Source: Flavobacterium hungaricum (lineage in GTDB: Bacteria; Bacteroidota; Bacteroidia; Flavobacteriales; Flavobacteriaceae). From it: DNA of 64,000 nucleotides. The stretch's first letter is position 1. Each line of letters begins with the position of its first letter. A program made the position numbers and the translations under genes. Location: assembly GCF_015182285.1 (NCBI RefSeq), contig NZ_PRDM01000002.1, forward strand, positions 1,197,349 through 1,261,348, written 5' to 3'. Shown here one piece after another: positions 35,257-42,968 of this stretch. The notes under the pieces were generated by a model that made no database searches, was not told where the DNA came from, and saw nothing but the letters and a program-made list of their open reading frames with translations.

Positions 35257-35583
35257 ATGAATTCTGAAAGTTATAAATGGACAAAAAGATTTCTAATTCT
35301 AACACCTCTGTTTTTATTATTTTGTATGATTGCCGCAGGCGGAGGACATGGATTTGTTCAACCTATTTTTGCTTTATTTCCATTTGCTGCTTTTACCTGT
35401 ATTTGGTTTGCAGAGCTTTCTTTTTTTAATTTAATTCTAGCCATTCTTCAATTTCCAGCTTATGGATTGTTGATTGACAAATCAAATGATAAAAGAAAGA
35501 CGATGTTAATGATTTCAATTCTTCATATTTTAATTGTGGGATTGATTTTTGTTTTTGTGAATGAAAATTGGAATTTAAAATAA
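35257..35583 (+). CDS. Small three-helix membrane protein
   Basis: A 108-residue integral membrane protein with helices at about 11-28, 32-70 (probably one long or two short) and 86-104. The Gly-rich turn AAGGGHGFV follows helix 1. Only five bases separate it from the upstream exported protein gene. Function unknown. Confidence 0.5.
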   Translation: MNSESYKWTKRFLILTPLFLLFCMIAAGGGHGFVQPIFALFPFAAFTCIWFAELSFFNLILAILQFPAYGLLIDKSNDKRKTMLMISILHILIVGLIFVFVNENWNLK

Positions 35584-35621
35584 GGCTTGACCCTTAAAAA
35601 AACATTTTAAATGATTCAAAA

Positions 35622-36071
35622 ATGAACATCCAAAAAGCCAAACCCGAAGATCATATCTGTTTAACGGAAATCACTAAAAAGTCAAAAGCTTATTGGGGAT
35701 ATTCTGAAGAACAAATTGAAAAATGGAGTAATAATCTAACCATTACAATTGAGTATATCCAAAATAATGATGTTTTTAATTTAGTAGAAGAAAGCAAAAT
35801 CATTGGTTATTATTCTTATTTAAAACAGGAAAATAATCAGATAAAATTGGACAACTTATTTCTTCTGCCGAAATATATCGGAAAAGGATTTGGTGTGTTT
35901 TTAATGAATGATTTTCTACAAAGAATGCGAAACGAAAAATATGAAAAAATAATTCTTGACTCGGAACCAAACGCAGAACAATTTTACCAGAAAATCGGAT
36001 TTAAGAAGATTGGAGAATTTGAAACTTCAATCAAAAATAGATTTATGCCGATTATGGAAATGAATCTATAA
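35622..36071 (+). CDS. GNAT-family N-acetyltransferase
   Basis: A 149-residue acetyl-CoA-dependent acetyltransferase. The fold order is visible: IQKAKPEDHICLTEI at the N-terminus, IIGYYSY (beta 4), LDNLFLLPKYIGKGFGVFLM with the acetyl-CoA-binding Q/R-x-x-G-x-G/A equivalent (IGKGFG), and a C-terminal SEPNAEQFYQKIGFKKIGE motif. Acceptor substrate unknown. Probably transcribed with or just after the two small genes upstream. Confidence 0.88.
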   Translation: MNIQKAKPEDHICLTEITKKSKAYWGYSEEQIEKWSNNLTITIEYIQNNDVFNLVEESKIIGYYSYLKQENNQIKLDNLFLLPKYIGKGFGVFLMNDFLQRMRNEKYEKIILDSEPNAEQFYQKIGFKKIGEFETSIKNRFMPIMEMNL

Positions 36072-36092
36072 TTTCGAAGAAAAAAAATCTGT

Positions 36093-36136
36093 CACTAATT
36101 CACGAATTTTGATTTAAAATAATTCGTGAATTAGTG
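36093..36136. terminator. Long hairpin between convergent genes
   Basis: CACTAATTCACGAATT (36093-36108) pairs perfectly over 16 bases with AATTCGTGAATTAGTG (36121-36136), flanked by A and T runs. It can terminate both the GNAT and PAP2 genes, and belongs to the CCACGAATT-type repeats seen at 40.6 and 56.3 kb. Confidence 0.7.
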
Positions 36137-36148
36137 GCGAAAAAAAAC

Positions 36149-36910
36149 TTAAAAAACCTTCACAAACCCCAATCCATATTGTTGCCCGTTGTAAAAAGGC
36201 ATAATCATAGAGGTCGATTTGTTTTCGGTTGATGATTTGAATAATTTTTTAGTGATATACGGATTCATCCAATAAGCAATTTTGGTACTCAAAATCCCAA
36301 TTCCGGCTCCGGCAGCAACATCAGTCAGCCAATGACGATTGTTGTAAATTCTAAATAATCCCGTTCCGGTAGCAACGGCATATCCGGCAATTCCGTACCA
36401 AATCGATTTGTCTTTGTATTCCTGCCATAAAAATTCGGCTCCGGCAAAAGCAGTTGCGGTATGTCCGGAAGGAAAAGAATTGTTCGAACTTCCGTCAGGC
36501 CTTTCTTCGTGTACAATCGATTTTAAACCCAAAACTGTCGAAGCCATTATAACATACGAAGTCACAAATATAACAGAACGATCCCGCATATTATTTTTAC
36601 CTTTTACACCAAAAGCATTCAAAGCATAAACAGATGCCGCAGGCGCATATTGCGAGAAATCATCAATGGTAATTTTCTCGTCAATATCTTCGGTAACCTC
36701 TTTTTTTATTTGCGAATTGAAACTCAACAGCTGATCATTTCCAATTCCAATAACACCATATCCAATTAATACACTTGGAATAATTAATTGTTTGTAATTA
36801 AATTTTAAACGATTTGAAGTACTGTCAATTTTAGTAATAGAATCGTTTTGCTGTGCATTCGCAGAAAATAATCCGAATAAAAATACAAGGGAAATTGTTT
36901 TGTGGAACAT
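36149..36910 (-). CDS. PAP2-family phosphatase
   Basis: A 253-residue phosphatase. I use the ATG at 36910 (MFHKTISLVF), which opens a signal peptide ending SANAQ; a TTG 24 bases upstream is less likely. The three PAP2 motifs are intact: KSIVHEERP, PSGHTATAF and RIYNNRHWLTDVAAG. These supply the catalytic His residues and phosphate-binding Arg/Lys. Likely periplasmic or membrane-anchored, acting on lipid phosphates such as undecaprenyl diphosphate or phosphatidate, but the substrate is not shown. Confidence 0.9.
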   Translation of the reverse strand: MFHKTISLVFLFGLFSANAQQNDSITKIDSTSNRLKFNYKQLIIPSVLIGYGVIGIGNDQLLSFNSQIKKEVTEDIDEKITIDDFSQYAPAASVYALNAFGVKGKNNMRDRSVIFVTSYVIMASTVLGLKSIVHEERPDGSSNNSFPSGHTATAFAGAEFLWQEYKDKSIWYGIAGYAVATGTGLFRIYNNRHWLTDVAAGAGIGILSTKIAYWMNPYITKKLFKSSTENKSTSMIMPFYNGQQYGLGFVKVF

Positions 36911-37053
36911 TGTTTTTGTCGTTTTACTTTGCAATAGTAACGAATGTTCGACCTTGGTATTTTGGGCTTAATTGAACCTTAAGCGAATATTAATCTATTG
37001 GTTTTAAATGAGGTAGTTGAATTAAGATTGGCTAAATATTAGACGATTAATAA

Positions 37054-37353
37054 CTATTTAATTTTTCTTTTTGCCGGGTTTTGACGATTGTCCCAAAAAG
37101 ATAGTATCTCGATTTGACTATTATTAATTTCATAAAAAATCAAATAAATTTTCATTGGAATAACCCGGGTAATTTTATTGGAAGTAAGCCTTCCTATAAA
37201 CTCATTATTAGAAAGAGTTTCTAATAAATCTTCAACCTCTTCAAGAATTTTTAAGCTGTAATCAGAATTTTCATTTCTAAGAGCATAAAATTGAAGAACA
37301 TTAGAAAATTCAAGTTTGGCAAGATCAGACCAGATTATTTCTTTTTTAACCAT
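37054..37353 (-). CDS. RelE/ParE-superfamily toxin
   Basis: A 99-residue protein of the RelE/ParE fold. Signals are IIWSDLAKLEFSNVLQFY at the N-terminus, a helical hairpin (SLKILEEVEDLLETL), and the C-terminal strands IYLIFYEINNSQIEILSFWDNRQNPAK, where the toxin active or gyrase-contacting surface lies. Its start overlaps the upstream antitoxin gene by 19 bases, the usual antitoxin-first order. Whether it acts on ribosomes or gyrase cannot be told. Confidence 0.85.
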   Translation of the reverse strand: MVKKEIIWSDLAKLEFSNVLQFYALRNENSDYSLKILEEVEDLLETLSNNEFIGRLTSNKITRVIPMKIYLIFYEINNSQIEILSFWDNRQNPAKRKIK

Positions 37354-37571
37354 TCTCTCATTTCTGAAATTACATCTTCATTTTTATGAAAATCACCATT
37401 TTTTATTTGATTTCGGCTTGTTTCAATAGAAGATTGCTGTTCAAGATTTAATTCATATAGAGACTGTTCGGAAGAATCAAAAATAGTTTGAAGCGCTTTT
37501 AAAAAATTCATGTCTTTTGAATCTCTAATTCTTGAGATCAAATTTTCTTTTATTTGTGCTGTCATGTCCAT
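37335..37571 (-). CDS. Antitoxin of the RelE/ParE pair
   Basis: A 78-residue acidic, helical protein (FLKALQTIFDSSEQSLYELN, then EQQSSIETSRNQIKNGDFH) that overlaps and precedes the toxin gene. The C-terminal half, VISEMREWLKKK, probably wraps the toxin. No classical ribbon-helix-helix is evident. A minus-strand TAATTTTG box at 37591-37598 would start transcription just before the ATG at 37571. Confidence 0.8.
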   Translation of the reverse strand: MDMTAQIKENLISRIRDSKDMNFLKALQTIFDSSEQSLYELNLEQQSSIETSRNQIKNGDFHKNEDVISEMREWLKKK

Positions 37572-37627
37572 ATCAAATTCTTTTAATACTCAAAATTAAA
37601 GATTTCTTTTCAAAGTAGTACTAATAA

Positions 37628-39346
37628 TTATACTTTTAACGAAAACCAAAAAGTACTTCCCAATCCTAAATTACTCTCAACTCCAACATTTCCATTTTGA
37701 GCCTCAATAAATTCTTTGCTAATTGCTAAACCCAATCCCGTTCCGGATTTCTGACTTCCCGGAACCTGAAAATATTTATCGAAAACTTTGTCTTTGTATC
37801 GCGTGTCAATTCCTTTTCCGGTGTCGATAACCTGAAATATAATTTGGTTGTTTTCTTTTTTTAGTTTGATGATAATCGTACTTTTTTCAGAAGAATACCG
37901 AATCGCATTCGATAAATAATTAATTAAAACCCAGCCCGTTTTTTCGCTGTCGGCTTTTACATCTTGCAGATCTTTATCGGCATCAATCAACAGGTTTATT
38001 TGTTTTTGATCGGCTTGAACTTTTACAGCTTCAACGGCATAATTTACAATTTCGTGCGGATTGCTTTTTTCAATATTCAGCTGAATATTTCCGGTTTCTA
38101 ATTGAGACAGATTAAGCAATTCTCCCGTAATTTTCAATAAGCGCTGACTGTCATCTTTTATGCTTTCTACCAATTGTTTTTGGTCGTCGTTCATGTCGCC
38201 CGTTTTAGCATTTTCAAGCAATTGAAGACTTAGTTTTATAGAAGCAATAGGTGTTTTTAATTCATGCGAAACGGTCGCAATAAAGTTGGTTTTGGCAAAA
38301 TCAAGTTCTTTAAAAAGCGTAATGTTTCTCAGAATAATCACATCTCCAATATTAATTTCTTTTTCTTCGCCTGTTGGAATTATGGTAATATTCAGAATTT
38401 CTTTTTCAAAATAACTTTCTTTTCCGTGCGCATAAATTTTAAGTGGCTGCTTTTTAGGAGAATCTGCATCCTCTTTTAAAATCAAAGAACGAATCAAATC
38501 ATTCGACAAAGCTAGAGTAGAAGCCGATTTCCCGATAACATCTTCCAGTTTCAGACCAACAATTTTCAAGGCTTCATCATTGGCAAACAAAACAATTCCT
38601 TCATTATCCAAACCAATAATAGGATCGTGCATATTATTGATTAAAGTTTCCAGTCGTTTCTTTTCGAAAAAGAGTTTATACAAATTACTATCATTATATT
38701 CCTGAAGTTTTTGCGCCATCGTATTAAACGATTTTGCTAAATCACCGTATTCGTTGTGATTGGTAAAATGTACGCGTTCTGAATAATTTTTATTGGCAAT
38801 TTCCTTAATACTCAGTGTCAATTCTTTAATAGGATTCGCAATATTATTGGGTAGATTGACTAGTAAATTAAAGGCAATTAAAAAGCATAAACTTCCCACA
38901 ATAGCAATCCATAAATTAGCATTTTCTGCGGTAAGTTTGGCGATATCGCTTTTCTGTTTTATGGCATCGAGATTCAACTTCATAATCGCAAAAATATCTT
39001 GCCTGATTTGCGTTTTTACAGTTTCATCGGCACTATTTTTTTCTAAAAGAGCAAAACTTTTCTCCAGATTCGCAGTTGCTTCTTTTTCGCCCGGCTCGGT
39101 TACATTTTGCGTTTGTTTTTCAAGATATTCTCTGAAAACATGAATATTATTATCAGGGCTCGCTTTAATTTCATCCAAAGACAAAATCATATTTCGCGAA
39201 TATTCCAGCGTATTATAATTCGCTTTTAGAATATTCTCTGTGTCTGCTTTTATCAAAAAAACAGAATAACCGCTAACTAACGAAAGTATAATAATCATTA
39301 GAAACAACAATCCAACCCCCAGATTTAATTTGGTTTTAATTCTCAT
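37628..39346 (-). CDS. HAMP-PAS sensor histidine kinase of the kdp locus
   Basis: A 572-residue membrane histidine kinase. Two membrane helices (about 9-30 and 148-168) flank a small periplasmic region of about 115 residues. HAMP follows at about 170-222, then a PAS domain (about 230-340, MHDPIIGLDNEGIVLFANDEA). The HisKA box is TVSHELKTPIAS (phospho-His near residue 361). HATPase motifs are LINYLSNAIRYS, DTGKGI and GTGLGLAIS. It lies directly behind the KdpD N-terminal gene, so it probably supplies the kinase core missing from that protein. Confidence 0.9.
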   Translation of the reverse strand: MRIKTKLNLGVGLLFLMIIILSLVSGYSVFLIKADTENILKANYNTLEYSRNMILSLDEIKASPDNNIHVFREYLEKQTQNVTEPGEKEATANLEKSFALLEKNSADETVKTQIRQDIFAIMKLNLDAIKQKSDIAKLTAENANLWIAIVGSLCFLIAFNLLVNLPNNIANPIKELTLSIKEIANKNYSERVHFTNHNEYGDLAKSFNTMAQKLQEYNDSNLYKLFFEKKRLETLINNMHDPIIGLDNEGIVLFANDEALKIVGLKLEDVIGKSASTLALSNDLIRSLILKEDADSPKKQPLKIYAHGKESYFEKEILNITIIPTGEEKEINIGDVIILRNITLFKELDFAKTNFIATVSHELKTPIASIKLSLQLLENAKTGDMNDDQKQLVESIKDDSQRLLKITGELLNLSQLETGNIQLNIEKSNPHEIVNYAVEAVKVQADQKQINLLIDADKDLQDVKADSEKTGWVLINYLSNAIRYSSEKSTIIIKLKKENNQIIFQVIDTGKGIDTRYKDKVFDKYFQVPGSQKSGTGLGLAISKEFIEAQNGNVGVESNLGLGSTFWFSLKV

Positions 39347-39377
39347 AATTTTAATTTTTGTAAAATGTTGGTTGTGA

Positions 39378-39420
39378 GATGTAAAATGTATTTCACAAAG
39401 ATCATTTCACATTTTACATC
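39378..39420. repeat. Palindrome of the GTGAAATGTAAAATG repeat family
   Basis: GATGTAAAATGT (39378-39389) pairs perfectly with ACATTTTACATC (39409-39420). It fills the gap between the KdpD N-terminal gene and the histidine kinase gene. Related sequence occurs near 47.0 and 47.3 kb. Confidence 0.65.
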
Positions 39421-39427
39421 AAACATT

Positions 39428-40552
39428 TCACGATAATATAACAAGATCAACATTTGATAAAGACAGTTTATTTAGCAAACGCCTGAAAATTGTTGTAGAC
39501 AAAATTACTTTAAATAAATTCAAATGCGGTTTCCCGATACATACAGTTGTAATTTGTTTTTCTTCGGCGGTAATCAAAATCGCATCGGCAATATTTTTGT
39601 TTTCTAATTTAATAACTTCTGCGCCCAATTGTACGGCGAGTTTAAAATTATTAATTAAATGTCTTTGTTTGTCTAAAGCAATTTTGGTACTGCTTTCTTG
39701 CGGTGTTTCTACATACAAAACATACCACGATCCGTTGTAATAACTGGCTAGTCGTGCTGCTTTTCTAATCACAATTTTAGCCGTTTTATCATTACTGCTA
39801 ATGCAGGCCAATAATTTTTCATGTCTTAAAGCATGAAGATTCGGAACTTCATTCTCAACTTTTCGAACGACTTGACTCGCTACTTCTTTCAAAGCCAGTT
39901 CTCGAAGTTGAAGAATTTGTTCCGATTTAAAAAAGTTCGTCAAAGCCGTCTGAATTTTATCCGGAGTATAAATTTTTCCTTCTTTCAAACGCGCAATCAA
40001 ATCTTCAGAAGACAAATCGATATTGACTACTTCATCTGCCAATCGCAAAACATTATCTGGAATTCGTTCCTGAACATCAATGTTTGTAATACGCTTTACA
40101 TCCTCATTTAAACTTTCAATATGCTGAATATTAACTGCTGAAATAACATTAATTCCAGCTTCCAGAATTTCTAAAACATCCTGCCAGCGTTTTTCATTTT
40201 TGCTTCCTTCAATGTTTGTGTGTGCCAGTTCATCTACAATAACCACTTCTGGACGAAGATTTATTATAGCCTGAACGTCGAGTTCTTCCAATTCTTTCCC
40301 TTTATAAAAAATGGTCCGTCTCGGAATTATCGGCAAACCCGCTAATAATTCATGCGTTTCCTTTCGCATGTGCGTTTCGATGTAGCCAATTTTTACATCG
40401 ATTCCGTTTTTCAATAACGAATGCGCTTCCTGAAGCATACGAAAAGTTTTGCCCACACCGGCGCTCATCCCAATGTAGATTTTAAACTTCCCTTTTCTTG
40501 ATTTCTGAATTAAATCGAGAAAGTGCTGTGCGTTATTATTTTCTTCTTTCAT
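39428..40552 (-). CDS. kdpD: KdpD N-terminal sensor protein (KdpD plus USP domain, no kinase)
   Basis: A 374-residue cytoplasmic protein matching only the N-terminal half of KdpD. The start is set at the ATG at 40552 (MKEENNNAQHF); a GTG 12 bases upstream is less likely. Residues about 17-225 are the KdpD domain with Walker A GMSAGVGKT, the AHTNIEGSKNEKRWQDV block and ISAVNIQHIESLNE. Residues about 245-374 are a universal-stress-protein domain (LLACISSNDKTAKIVIRKAA, TVCIGKP), which in other KdpD proteins can bind c-di-AMP. There are no membrane helices or HATPase, so it must work with another kinase, presumably the next gene. Confidence 0.9.
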   Translation of the reverse strand: MKEENNNAQHFLDLIQKSRKGKFKIYIGMSAGVGKTFRMLQEAHSLLKNGIDVKIGYIETHMRKETHELLAGLPIIPRRTIFYKGKELEELDVQAIINLRPEVVIVDELAHTNIEGSKNEKRWQDVLEILEAGINVISAVNIQHIESLNEDVKRITNIDVQERIPDNVLRLADEVVNIDLSSEDLIARLKEGKIYTPDKIQTALTNFFKSEQILQLRELALKEVASQVVRKVENEVPNLHALRHEKLLACISSNDKTAKIVIRKAARLASYYNGSWYVLYVETPQESSTKIALDKQRHLINNFKLAVQLGAEVIKLENKNIADAILITAEEKQITTVCIGKPHLNLFKVILSTTIFRRLLNKLSLSNVDLVILS

Positions 40553-40564
40553 AGTTTTTGCCAC

Positions 40565-40745
40565 AAAGGCGCTAAGACACTAAGTTTTTTAGCCACAGAT
40601 TGCACAGATTAAAAGGATTTTTAAATGTCTTTGTGTAGGTTTATTTGCCACGAATTACACAAATTTCCACGAATTATATTTAAATAAAAATTTGTGTAAT
40701 TCGTAGCGAAAAAAATCCCTCCAATCTGTGTAATCTGTGGCAAGA
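40565..40745. repeat. Nested palindromic repeats (CCACAGATT/CCACGAATT type)
   Basis: This gap between the barrel and KdpD N-terminal genes is mostly repeat. GCCACAGATTGCACAGATT (from about 40593) is matched in reverse by AATCTGTGTAATCTGTGGC near 40723-40741. Inside them CCACGAATTACACAAATT (about 40651) is matched by AATTTGTGTAATTCGTAGC (about 40688-40706). No gene lies here. Confidence 0.7.
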
Positions 40746-40751
40746 ATATTT

Positions 40752-41831
40752 CTAGAAACTAATCGCCAGCGAACTCGTTACAAACGTATTCGTATCCGTT
40801 GGAAGATTATCTTTATTGGTGAAGATTTGATCTTTACTTGAAAGATTTCTTGCTTCAATTCTAAACATAACATTATCAGTAACTAAGTAATCAAAGTTAG
40901 CCGAAAATCCGTAAGTTTTAAAACCATTTGGTGTTTCAGTTGCGATAATTACACCTTTTTCATCGCTGTAATATTCACCGCGCGCTGCAAGCTGAATTTT
41001 ATCTGTTGGTTTGTATTGTAGAATCAAAACTGGCGAAAACCAAGTATCATATTTTTTACTGCTTTTAGCCGATTGTTGTGATCCAACATCAAAACCAGCA
41101 GTTACGTTTGTTTTCTCCGTTACTTTAAACTGTCCGTAAAAATTATTAAAATAACGCCATTTTTTATCAATATCCGGCTGCTCATTTCCAACATAAGTGC
41201 TCCAGTTCAAAACAACTTTATCAGACGGTTTGTAAGTAACCTGAGTTCCAAAAGCAGGCGTCTGATTGCCTTCTACTTTTTCAATTCGCTGCCAGCCGTT
41301 TAAGTACATTCCTGCCAAATACCATTCTCCAGATTCTGAGGTATAACCAATTTTAACTCCCGTTTCATAATAAGGAGAATTCTCAGCCAAAATACTTCTC
41401 GTTAAAGTCTGGCAGTCTTTGCCAATGGCGCTTTCAAAACCAATATGCGACGGCATAATCCCCGCATCAATCCACAAATTATGAGTCGATGAAATCTTTA
41501 CACCCACATTTGCTTCGTAAACATTTTTCAACAAACCCTGCTCGGCAGCCATATTATATTCGGCATACGTTCCCGCCATCAAGGCAAAATTCCCCCGAAT
41601 ATTTTCTTTCGAATAATTCACTTTTGCCATACCCAAATTCAGGTTTACCTCGTTGCTTTTATTGTAACTGTAAAAAAAGTTTGGCCGTGTATGATCTTCC
41701 GGTTTCCCGAAATCATAGCTGTAATAAGCGTCTACATATCCTGAAAATGTAAACGGACTTTTTGATTCTTCTTGTGCGTGTAAATTGCTAAAACCAAAAG
41801 CGATTAAAGCAGTAAGTATTATTTTTTTCAT
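40752..41831 (-). CDS. Outer-membrane beta-barrel porin of the kdp operon
   Basis: A 359-residue outer-membrane protein. The signal peptide ends at LHAQ (residue 19). The mature protein begins FTFSGYVDAYYSYDFGKP and consists of alternating strands ending in aromatic residues (WYLAGMYLNGW, VVLNWSTYVGNE, IQLAARGEYYS), closing with the terminal strand FVTSSLAISF whose final Phe is the usual assembly signal. It lies between kdpC and the sensor gene in the same orientation, so a role in letting potassium or other solutes through the outer membrane is plausible but inferred. Confidence 0.85.
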   Translation of the reverse strand: MKKIILTALIAFGFSNLHAQEESKSPFTFSGYVDAYYSYDFGKPEDHTRPNFFYSYNKSNEVNLNLGMAKVNYSKENIRGNFALMAGTYAEYNMAAEQGLLKNVYEANVGVKISSTHNLWIDAGIMPSHIGFESAIGKDCQTLTRSILAENSPYYETGVKIGYTSESGEWYLAGMYLNGWQRIEKVEGNQTPAFGTQVTYKPSDKVVLNWSTYVGNEQPDIDKKWRYFNNFYGQFKVTEKTNVTAGFDVGSQQSAKSSKKYDTWFSPVLILQYKPTDKIQLAARGEYYSDEKGVIIATETPNGFKTYGFSANFDYLVTDNVMFRIEARNLSSKDQIFTNKDNLPTDTNTFVTSSLAISF

Positions 41832-41868
41832 TTTTGTGGTATTCTATTATTTATTTGTAGATTTTTTA

Positions 41869-41952
41869 GGAGCTATTTCCCGCTATCCGTTTCAATCTTT
41901 TCCTGGCTAAAGAAGCCAGAAAAAGGATTTCCACTACTATCGGGGCTAGGGC
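41869..41952. ncRNA. Structured repeat element, copy 1
   Basis: Two stems can be drawn: AGC/GCT plus CCCG/CGGG outside (41871-41882 with 41941-41947), and a long hairpin at 41895-41928 with a conserved AAAG-containing loop. Copy 2 at 63138-63219 has the same layout with compensated base changes. Transcription and strand are not established. Confidence 0.5.
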
Positions 41953-42030
41953 ATTTGGGGTAAAAAAGGCGTTTTTGTTTTCTGCAAGGTTTTTAAAATC
42001 TTGTAGATATTTAATTTTATAATTTAGTTT

Positions 42031-42230
42031 TTATCGCTTAGTTTGTCATTTCGACGAAAGAGAAATCTTCGCAAGAAGCTCCGCAAAGAATATCAAATTA
42101 ATTTTAAAGTTTAGTTTTATCGCTTAGTTTGTCATTTCGACGAAGGAGAAATCTTCGCAAGAAGCTCCGCAAAGAATATCAAATCTGTGACGATCTAGCA
42201 ACGAAGATTTCTCCTTCGTCGAAATGACAA
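42031..42230. repeat. TCATTTCGACGAAGGAG repeats, two direct and one inverted
   Basis: A unit of about 68 bases beginning TTATCGCTTAG occurs at 42031 and again at 42118, with a period of 87 bases and one difference in the core (GAAAGAG versus GAAGGAG). At 42202-42230 the reverse complement of 29 core bases of the second copy recurs perfectly, so copies 2 and 3 could fold into one long hairpin. Confidence 0.85.
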
Positions 42231-42245
42231 GAATGCGCATAGAAA

Positions 42246-42320
42246 ACCTTAGTATCTCAGAACCTTAGTATCTCAGTATCTTAGAGTCTCAGAACCTTAG
42301 AACCTTAGCATCTTAGAGTC
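42246..42320. repeat. CTTAG short tandem repeat
   Basis: Units such as ACCTTAGTATCTCAG and ACCTTAGCATCTTAG are repeated imperfectly about five times. A matching stretch in mixed orientation lies at 42886-42960, on the other side of kdpC. Confidence 0.7.
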
Positions 42321-42872
42321 TTACCTAAGCGCATCCAGCGCTACATTCAATTCCAAAACATTAACCGTTTCCGGACCAACAACTGCAGTATTAATTTTAG
42401 ATTCAACCAAAGCTTTTACTTTAGCTTCATCCAGTTTTCTTTCTTTAGCAATTCGTTTTACCTGAATCAAAGCGCCTTGCGGAGAAACATTCGGATCTAA
42501 ACCACTTCCTGAAGCGGTAACCATATCTGATGGAATATCAGATTTTTTCAAATAGGGGTGAACCAATAAAAGTGTATCAATTCTTTTTTGAACCAAAGCC
42601 AAATATTCGGCATTACTCGGACCTTTGTTACTTCCAGCACTTCCGGCAGCATTATAGTCAACGGCAGAAGGTCTTCCCCAGAAATAATTCGACTTATCGA
42701 ATTTCTGACCAATTTTTTGATAACCAACCACTTTTCCGTTAACCGAAATCGTTTCTCCTTTTCCTTGATTTGGAGCAATTTGTGCGATTCCGTAAATCGC
42801 AAGAGGATAAATAACCGCAAATAAAATCAAAGTAAATACGGTAAGTTTTAATAGTGAAAATAGATTTTTCAT
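42321..42872 (-). CDS. kdpC: Potassium-transporting ATPase subunit C
   Basis: A 183-residue KdpC, the single-helix accessory subunit of the KdpFABC potassium pump. The N-terminal membrane helix (about 8-30, LKLTVFTLILFAVIYPLAIY) is followed by the periplasmic domain with YFWGRPSAVDYNAAGSAGSN, a strongly conserved KdpC motif, and GLDPNVSP. The C-terminal VNVLELNVALDALR matches the family. Complete in length. Located between kdpB and the barrel gene. Confidence 0.97.
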   Translation of the reverse strand: MKNLFSLLKLTVFTLILFAVIYPLAIYGIAQIAPNQGKGETISVNGKVVGYQKIGQKFDKSNYFWGRPSAVDYNAAGSAGSNKGPSNAEYLALVQKRIDTLLLVHPYLKKSDIPSDMVTASGSGLDPNVSPQGALIQVKRIAKERKLDEAKVKALVESKINTAVVGPETVNVLELNVALDALR

Positions 42873-42885
42873 TTTTTTTATTTTT

Positions 42886-42960
42886 AGAGGTTCTAAGGGA
42901 CTAAGGCTCTAAGGGACTAAGAAAAAAAACTTAGGACCTTAGTATCTTAGAACCTTAGCA
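42886..42960. repeat. CTAAG/CTTAG repeat between kdpC and kdpB
   Basis: The left half contains CTAAGGGACTAAGG-type units and the right half CTTAGTATCTTAG-type units, so the stretch is roughly palindromic. It is the same family as 42246-42320. Confidence 0.65.
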
Positions 42961-42968
42961 ACTTTTTT

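Larger units (their letters stand above)
41832..42320. repeat. 489-base repeat-filled gap between kdpC and the barrel gene
   Basis: No gene is present. From left to right it holds a structured element (41869-41952), a CAAGGTTTT/AAAATCTTG hairpin (about 41982-42006), two direct repeats and one inverted repeat of a TCATTTCGACGAAGGAG element (42031-42230), and short CTTAG-containing tandem units (about 42246-42320). Confidence 0.75.

Noticed and set aside
42031..42230. CRISPR-like array
   Set aside because: Only three copies, one inverted, and no regular spacers or cas genes. It is an interspersed palindromic repeat.
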